Source: CAZCCV01 sp964497515 | Lineage (GTDB): Bacteria; Armatimonadota; UBA5829; DTLH01 | DNA length: 64,000 nt | Direction: 5' to 3' | Assembly: GCA_964497515.1 (NCBI GenBank) | Contig: CAZCCV010000003.1 | Location: 62,001-126,000 of the forward strand | Part shown: piece after piece, positions 59,140 to 64,000 of the stretch | Numbering within the stretch: position 1 is the stretch's first letter | Layout: every line of letters begins with the position of its first letter | The notes under the pieces: generated by a model | Told to the model about the DNA's origin: nothing | Seen by the model: only the letters and a program-made list of their open reading frames with translations | Database searches by the model: none | Translations under genes and position numbers: made by a program

Positions 59140-60831
59140 GTGACTCGATATCGAGATATGGCAACTCAGATAAAAAAATTACAGATAATCCCTCTCGGCG
59201 GAGTTGGCGAGATCGGCAAGAATATGACGGTCTACCGCTACGGCAGTAGAATTCTGGTTGTCGATGCCGGATTGATGTTCCCAGACGAAGAGATGCTCGG
59301 CGTCGATATCGTGATTCCGGATATTTCGTATCTCGTAGCAAACAAGAAGAAGATTGCTGGTATTGTTCTGACGCACGGTCACGAAGATCACATTGGCGCA
59401 CTGCCGTATGTTCTCAGACAGATCAATGTGCCAGTGTACGGAACCAAGCTCACGCTAGGTCTTGTGAGAGCCAAGCTAGAAGAGCACGGGCTTATCGACT
59501 CCACCGAGATGCACGAGATAGAACCCGGCGATGTGCTTAAGTTCGGCAGAACCTTCGCTATAGAGTTTGCAAAAGTGAGCCACAGTATCCCCGATGCTGT
59601 GGCTCTTGCCATCAAAACGCCAGCGGGGACAGTTGTCCACACGGGCGACTACAAGTTCGACTATTCACCGGTTGAAGGTGCTGCAATAGATGTGGCCAGG
59701 TTTGCTAGACTCGGCGATGAGGGAGTGCTGGCCCTGCTAACCGACTGCACCAACGCAGAAAAGAAAGGCTACACACCGAGCGAACGCGAGGTCGGCGAGG
59801 CTTTCGAAGAAGTATTTGCTCAAGCCGAGGGGCGCATCATCATCGCTACTTTTGCATCTAACATCCACCGCATTCAGCAGGTGTACGATGTCGCGCACCG
59901 ACACGGGCGACGGGTTGCTGTTATCGGACGAAGCATGGCGCGAAACAGTGAGATTGCAGAGCAGCTCGGATACCTTCGCATTCCCGAATCGGCGAAACTC
60001 TCTATGTCGGAGCTGCTTTCTGTACCTCCATCAGATACCGTCATTATGACTACAGGCACGCAAGGGGAGCCGCTATCCGCACTCAGTCGAATGGCTGTTG
60101 ATGTGCACAAGAAGATTAAAATCACTACAGGCGACACCGTTATCATCTCCGCTACGCCTATTCCCGGCAATGAAGATCTGGTTATGCGCACCATCAATAA
60201 CCTTTTCAAGCTGGGAGCAAAGGTTGTCTACGATGAAATCTCTCCTGTACACGTATCGGGGCACGGCAATCAGGAAGACTTGAAGCTGATGCTCAGTCTG
60301 GTGAGACCCAGTTATGTGCTTCCCGTTCACGGTGAGTATCGCCACGTAGCCAGTTATCGTCAGCTCGCTGCGTGTCTTGGCTATGGCCCTGAAAACGTAA
60401 TCCAGTTGGAAGTCGGCGATATACTGGAACTCAGCAGTGAGGGTGGATGTATCATCGGTTCTGTGGAACGTTCTGGGGGGATTATGGTCGATGGCTCTGG
60501 AGTTGGTGACGTAAGTGACGTCGTTTTGCGCGACCGCTGGCATCTGGCGCAAGATGGGGTTATAATTGTTGTGGTTACGTTCGACCGGACGGACGGAGCG
60601 GTGTTGACTGGCCCAGATATCGTCTCGCGCGGGTTTGTGGTGCCGGAGCACGAAGAAGAGATAATCGAAGACGCTAAGGAAGTAGCTCGCGCAAAGATAG
60701 AAGAGGTGTCTGCCGACGGTGTGCTCGAATGGGGTGCCATGAAAACAGGAGTCAGAAGCGCTCTTGGTAGGTTCTTATCAGACCGCACCGGACGCCGCCC
60801 AATGATTATTCCGGTAATTATCGAAGCGTAA
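59140..60831 (+). CDS. rnj: Ribonuclease J
   Basis: A 563-residue metallo-beta-lactamase/beta-CASP ribonuclease. IIPLGGVGEIGKNMTVYRYG opens the protein, LTHGHEDHIGALPYVL is the zinc motif near residue 84, HTGDYKFDYSP near 168, and VSGHGNQEDLKLMLSLVRPS near 375 is the beta-CASP end. A C-terminal dimerisation domain is present. It matures and degrades RNA with endonuclease and 5'-3' activity. The start is GTG 59140 or ATG 59158. Placement after asd matches rnjB of Bacillus. Confidence 0.96.
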   Translation: MTRYRDMATQIKKLQIIPLGGVGEIGKNMTVYRYGSRILVVDAGLMFPDEEMLGVDIVIPDISYLVANKKKIAGIVLTHGHEDHIGALPYVLRQINVPVYGTKLTLGLVRAKLEEHGLIDSTEMHEIEPGDVLKFGRTFAIEFAKVSHSIPDAVALAIKTPAGTVVHTGDYKFDYSPVEGAAIDVARFARLGDEGVLALLTDCTNAEKKGYTPSEREVGEAFEEVFAQAEGRIIIATFASNIHRIQQVYDVAHRHGRRVAVIGRSMARNSEIAEQLGYLRIPESAKLSMSELLSVPPSDTVIMTTGTQGEPLSALSRMAVDVHKKIKITTGDTVIISATPIPGNEDLVMRTINNLFKLGAKVVYDEISPVHVSGHGNQEDLKLMLSLVRPSYVLPVHGEYRHVASYRQLAACLGYGPENVIQLEVGDILELSSEGGCIIGSVERSGGIMVDGSGVGDVSDVVLRDRWHLAQDGVIIVVVTFDRTDGAVLTGPDIVSRGFVVPEHEEEIIEDAKEVARAKIEEVSADGVLEWGAMKTGVRSALGRFLSDRTGRRPMIIPVIIEA

Positions 60832-60844
60832 TCTGCTGTCCACT

Positions 60845-62194
60845 ATGGTCCAAACTACACCAGTCTTCCCAGAAGACGGGATGACCATAACTGAAGACAC
60901 TGTGTTTGCCCCGGGCCTTTACGTGTTTCGAAAAGGGCTGACGGTTGCTGCCGACGGTATTACTATCGACGGAGCAGGTGCTACCTTTGTGGGGTCGACA
61001 GATTGGCCCTGTGGACTTCGCATTGAAGGCAGAAAAAACGTTACCATAAAGAACCTCTGCACCTTAGGCTACTACCACGGAATCGTGATTAAAGACTCCA
61101 GTGATATTTCGATAGTAGGAAGCCATATGAAAGCCGCCTCGGAATTGGATCCGTATTCGCACGGTCTCTCGGTGCTAGCTTATCCCGATGGTGTTCACGG
61201 CGCTGGAATATTCATCGAGAATACCGATGGAGCTGTGATTTCCGACAACGATGTGAGTCATCAACAGAATGGAATACTGGCCTATGGATGCAAAAACCTG
61301 TTGATAGAACGCAATAATACCTCTATGTGCACCGGCCAGGGAGTTTATTTGTACGCTTCCTGCGGATGCACGATTCAGGACAATATGATGGACTTCTGTG
61401 CCAGAATCTATCACCTGCGCGATGGGCGTATAGATATTGGTGCTGGCACGGCGTCGGTGATGATGATTAATGGCTCCTCCCGCAATATCATTCGCCGCAA
61501 CTATATGCGCGGCTCAGGCGATGGTGTTCTCGCTTGCGGCTATCCCGATATGGACTATATAGCGCCGTGTGTAGATAACGTAATCGAAGAGAACGACGCT
61601 TCTTACTGCCTCAATGTGTCATATGAAGCGACATTCTGCTCTAGAAACCTGTTCAGGGAGAACAAAGCCAACGCTTCCAACTATGGATTCTGGCTGGGTT
61701 ACTCTTCAGATATGGAGCTGATCGATAACGAGGTCAACGAGAACCGTATTGCAGGTATCGCTATCGAACACGGGCACGATAATCGGATAATCGGCAACAT
61801 AATCAAGCGCAATCGCAGTGGGATACTTCTCTGGACAGACTACTATGAAGATTTGGTTCGCGTGTTTCCAGATTGCGAGGGCTCACACAGCTACACAATA
61901 GCCCGCAATATTATTGAGTCCAACCGAGATGGAATACGGTCGTACACGGAGCAACGTGTTAGAGATTTGCTCTGTTACGGCTACAATATTAGCGACAACA
62001 CCATTAGAGACAATCACACCGGTATTCGGCTGCAACGAGTGCGGGATTGCAGAATTGATAACAACAGGCTGGTGAGCAACTACGGGTCAGGGATTTGGCT
62101 CATCAACTGTCAAGGTATTCGATCGGAGGAGAATCTGTTCGACTCGAATCGTGTCGATGTTATCGGCAAACTGGATGGAAAGACGAATGAATAA
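60845..62194 (+). CDS. Right-handed parallel beta-helix protein without signal peptide
   Basis: A 449-residue protein built from PbH1/NosD-like repeats of ~22 residues. Examples are NVTIKNLCTLGYYHGIVIKD, AVISDNDVSHQQNGILAYGC, NLLIERNNTSMCTGQGVYLY, ELIDNEVNENRIAGIAIEHG and YNISDNTIRDNHTGIRLQRV. The beginning (TVFAPGLYVFRKGLTVAADG) caps the helix. No signal peptide or membrane segment is visible, unlike most NosD-like proteins. Such folds bind or cleave carbohydrates; no catalytic set is evident. It begins 13 bases after rnj and overlaps the histidine kinase gene by 8 bases, so it is probably coupled to the two-component system. Confidence 0.85.
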   Translation: MVQTTPVFPEDGMTITEDTVFAPGLYVFRKGLTVAADGITIDGAGATFVGSTDWPCGLRIEGRKNVTIKNLCTLGYYHGIVIKDSSDISIVGSHMKAASELDPYSHGLSVLAYPDGVHGAGIFIENTDGAVISDNDVSHQQNGILAYGCKNLLIERNNTSMCTGQGVYLYASCGCTIQDNMMDFCARIYHLRDGRIDIGAGTASVMMINGSSRNIIRRNYMRGSGDGVLACGYPDMDYIAPCVDNVIEENDASYCLNVSYEATFCSRNLFRENKANASNYGFWLGYSSDMELIDNEVNENRIAGIAIEHGHDNRIIGNIIKRNRSGILLWTDYYEDLVRVFPDCEGSHSYTIARNIIESNRDGIRSYTEQRVRDLLCYGYNISDNTIRDNHTGIRLQRVRDCRIDNNRLVSNYGSGIWLINCQGIRSEENLFDSNRVDVIGKLDGKTNE

Positions 62195-63398
62195 CAAGCT
62201 GACCTCAAATATTGTGTCGGAGAGCTTCGATGAAGCGGTAAGACTACTGTCAATCGGCATGGAACCTAAGGATGTGCTGGCGAAGCTGAGTGAAATCGGC
62301 AGCCGTGTGCTTGGAGGGCTCTGTGCGATTTTTCTAATCGACGCGGGCAGGAGAAATCTGAAACTCGCCGCCGCTTATCACGAAGACCCGGAAGTGGTGG
62401 CAAAGTGCACACGTATCGCCGATTCTTCCCACTGCCGCACCGGAGTTGGTGCTGGCGGAAGGGCTGTAGAGACTGGCCACACGTTCGTTTGGAACCAATC
62501 AGAAGGTGTACTTGATCCAGCGGATCAGGGTTACTCTACAGCAATCAGCGCCAAATCTATGCTTGCTGCTCCTGTTTTTTGTGGTTCGAGAGTTATTGGT
62601 GCTTTCACCAGTTGGACGACCTCGGATGTGTGCCCGAGTGAAGAAGAACAAAGCCTTGCCGAACACCTTGCACTGGTAGTCGGCGCTGCCGTGCAGAATA
62701 TCAGGCTGTGGGACGAACTGAGCCGCCGCGATGAATGGCGAAGCAGCCTGGTAAACAAGCTGATGGCTGCGCAGGAAGAGGAACGCAACAAACTCGCTAT
62801 CCAGCTTCACGATGATGCCAGCCAGTTGTTATCTACTGTACTATTAGAACTCACCAGGCTGGAGCAAGCATCAGTTGACGACATCACAGAGCGTGCTACG
62901 GCGTTGCGCGTTGAAACCGAAAAAGCGCTTGGCAGGGTGCACGATATGGCTGTTGAATTGAGACCGCCCGCAATAGACGATCTTGGGATTGCTGGTGCAC
63001 TGAGACGCTATGTAAACGAATTGCGAGCAAACTCCGATGTAGAGATCGATTTTGTGGCCACTCAGTTTGGTCCCGCGGATCTTGAGCTCGATTCGCAGGT
63101 TTCTGTATACAGAATAGCTCAGGAAGCACTGTTGAACGTGATTCGTCACTCCGGAGCACAGTATGCGGGTATCACTCTGGAGAGGCGAAAAGGCTGGTTA
63201 GTTATGACTATCGAGGATGATGGTCACGGATTCGACCGTAAAAAATATACATCGGGTTCGCCTAAACGCAGCCTGGGGCTTTTTGGAATGCGCGAGAGGG
63301 CGTCGCTCTTGAATGGCAGTGTCGATATAGACTCGAGCCCCGGCACTGGAACCACTGTTACTGTACGAATTCCGCTGAATGAGAGGAGTCGTGGTTGA
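62187..63398 (+). CDS. Soluble GAF-domain histidine kinase (NarX/NreB-like HisKA_3)
   Basis: A ~403-residue kinase without membrane segments. The GAF domain is at ~15-165 and contains several Cys (GGLCAIFLID, AKCTRIADSSHCRT, PVFCGSR, DVCPSEE). HisKA_3 has QEEERNKLAIQLHDDASQLL, where the His is the phosphoacceptor, near residue 205. HATPase has EALLNVIRHSGAQY, MTIEDDGHGFD and LGLFGMRERASLLNG. It probably senses a small ligand or redox state in the cytosol. The ATG at 62187 overlaps the end of the beta-helix gene. The cognate regulator follows with a TTGA overlap. Confidence 0.92.
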   Translation: MNNKLTSNIVSESFDEAVRLLSIGMEPKDVLAKLSEIGSRVLGGLCAIFLIDAGRRNLKLAAAYHEDPEVVAKCTRIADSSHCRTGVGAGGRAVETGHTFVWNQSEGVLDPADQGYSTAISAKSMLAAPVFCGSRVIGAFTSWTTSDVCPSEEEQSLAEHLALVVGAAVQNIRLWDELSRRDEWRSSLVNKLMAAQEEERNKLAIQLHDDASQLLSTVLLELTRLEQASVDDITERATALRVETEKALGRVHDMAVELRPPAIDDLGIAGALRRYVNELRANSDVEIDFVATQFGPADLELDSQVSVYRIAQEALLNVIRHSGAQYAGITLERRKGWLVMTIEDDGHGFDRKKYTSGSPKRSLGLFGMRERASLLNGSVDIDSSPGTGTTVTVRIPLNERSRG

Positions 63399-64000
63399 TA
63401 CAGAAAATCCGGATAATGCTGGCCGATGATCACCCGCTGTTTCGAGAAGGCGTCAGAAAAGCCCTGGAAGAACAGCCAGATATGGAAGTGGTTGGAGAGG
63501 CGTCGGATGGCAAAGAAGCTGTTACCGAGGCGCTTCGGTTGCGGCCAGATGTGATGCTGCTGGACATCGCTATGCCGGAGCTTCGCGGGATTGAAGTGGC
63601 TCGCAAACTCGCTCGCGAAATACCTGATATCAAACTTATTGCTCTCACTGTTTACGATGATGCTGAGTGTGCCCGCAGGTTCATTCAGGCTGGCGGGTTT
63701 GGCTTTGTCGTGAAACGAGCCGCAGGGTCGGAGATCGCAACGGCTGTCAGGCGCGTGTTTGGCGGACATCTGCACGTTTTTGCCGACCAAGCATCCCACC
63801 TGTGGCAGGATATTCTAGGTGAGAAAGTTATCCCCCCTCAGCGGCAGGGGAAGCTCTCCAAAAGAGAAACTCAGATAGTCGCACTCATAGCGCAGGGTTA
63901 TACCAATCAGCGTATCGCCGATGTGCTCTGTATCAGCCATCGCACTGTAGAAACACACAGAACACGTATTACCTCCAAACTCGGGCTTAAGAACCGCGCC
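63395..64000 (+). CDS. NarL/FixJ family response regulator, 3'-truncated by the window
   Basis: The first 202 codons are visible, read from a TTG at 63395 that overlaps the kinase stop (TTGA) and follows GAGGAG. The receiver domain opens with IRIMLADDHPLFREGVRKAL, the acceptor Asp lies in VMLLDIAMPELRG near residue 56, and the switch Lys in FGFVVKRAAG. A LuxR-type HTH begins at KLSKRETQIVALIAQGYTNQ and continues RIADVLCISHRTVETHRTRI, so the gene should end within a few tens of bases past the edge. It is the partner of the GAF kinase. Confidence 0.95.
   Translation, partial: MIQKIRIMLADDHPLFREGVRKALEEQPDMEVVGEASDGKEAVTEALRLRPDVMLLDIAMPELRGIEVARKLAREIPDIKLIALTVYDDAECARRFIQAGGFGFVVKRAAGSEIATAVRRVFGGHLHVFADQASHLWQDILGEKVIPPQRQGKLSKRETQIVALIAQGYTNQRIADVLCISHRTVETHRTRITSKLGLKNRA

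Noticed and set aside
1..64000. CRISPR arrays, insertion sequences, prophage genes, attachment sites
   Set aside because: No regular spaced repeats, transposase or phage genes were seen. The tRNA-Ser is not followed by an integrase or by a recognisable duplicate of its 3' end.

Overview
This 64 kb window is dense bacterial chromosome of about 50% GC. The best guess is a diderm bacterium of the Armatimonadota or a close relative. That is an inference from three things: a PEP-CTERM protein ending in VPEPGS, a hydrophobic helix and RRRK; secreted proteins of a style common in that phylum (an OB-fold-like exported protein and a GH123/DUF4091-like protein); and cell-division and translation operons whose gene order resembles Firmicutes and Cyanobacteria. 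No rRNA, insertion sequence, prophage or CRISPR array is visible. There is one tRNA, tRNA-Ser(GGA).

Layout. 0-3.4 kb: division cluster DUF881 - small basic protein - ftsA - ftsZ. 3.4-9.3 kb: bioY, a DUF1284 gene, an ABC sugar permease and binding protein without an ATPase, a HI0933-type flavoprotein, cvpA and a MEMO1-family gene. 9.35-12.5 kb: an accessory island with two sigma70-type promoters over structured non-coding sequence, a sigma54-type promoter in front of the PEP-CTERM gene, and two more secreted proteins. 12.5-16.4 kb: an envelope operon with a catalytically dead CtpA paralogue, an active CtpA and a polysaccharide deacetylase. 16.4-22.3 kb: a NdpA-type nucleoid protein with a small partner, tRNA-Ser, a methyltransferase, a GH123-like exported protein and HtrA. 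22.3-26.9 kb: a LysR regulator, purA, hcp and its Rrf2 regulator. 26.9-34.7 kb: nuoHIJKLMN, the membrane arm plus NuoI only. 34.8-39.2 kb: an operon of a SurA-like lipoprotein, nadC, birA, apgM and a zinc-ribbon protein. 39.3-45.4 kb: a PilZ protein, an APH-like kinase, ppdK and a C39-like peptidase with its own sigma54-type promoter. 45.5-55.7 kb: the nusA-ylxR-infB-ylxP-rbfA-nrnA-truB-ribF-rpsO-pnp superoperon. 55.8-64 kb: M16 peptidase, dapB, asd, RNase J, a beta-helix protein, and a GAF histidine kinase with a NarL-type response regulator that runs off the end.

How it works together. Most of the window is housekeeping: division, ribosome maturation and mRNA decay, respiration, lysine/DAP synthesis, and NAD and biotin metabolism. 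Candidate novelty sits at the edges of these blocks. The main items are the RNA-rich promoter island before the PEP-CTERM gene, two matching sigma54 promoters linking a PEP-CTERM protein to a C39-like peptidase 35 kb away, a dead/active CtpA pair, an octanucleotide repeat that puts the ABC permease ATG out of frame, and a cytosolic beta-helix protein translationally coupled to a two-component system. Intrinsic hairpins also lie inside the leaders of nusA, infB and the APH-like gene.
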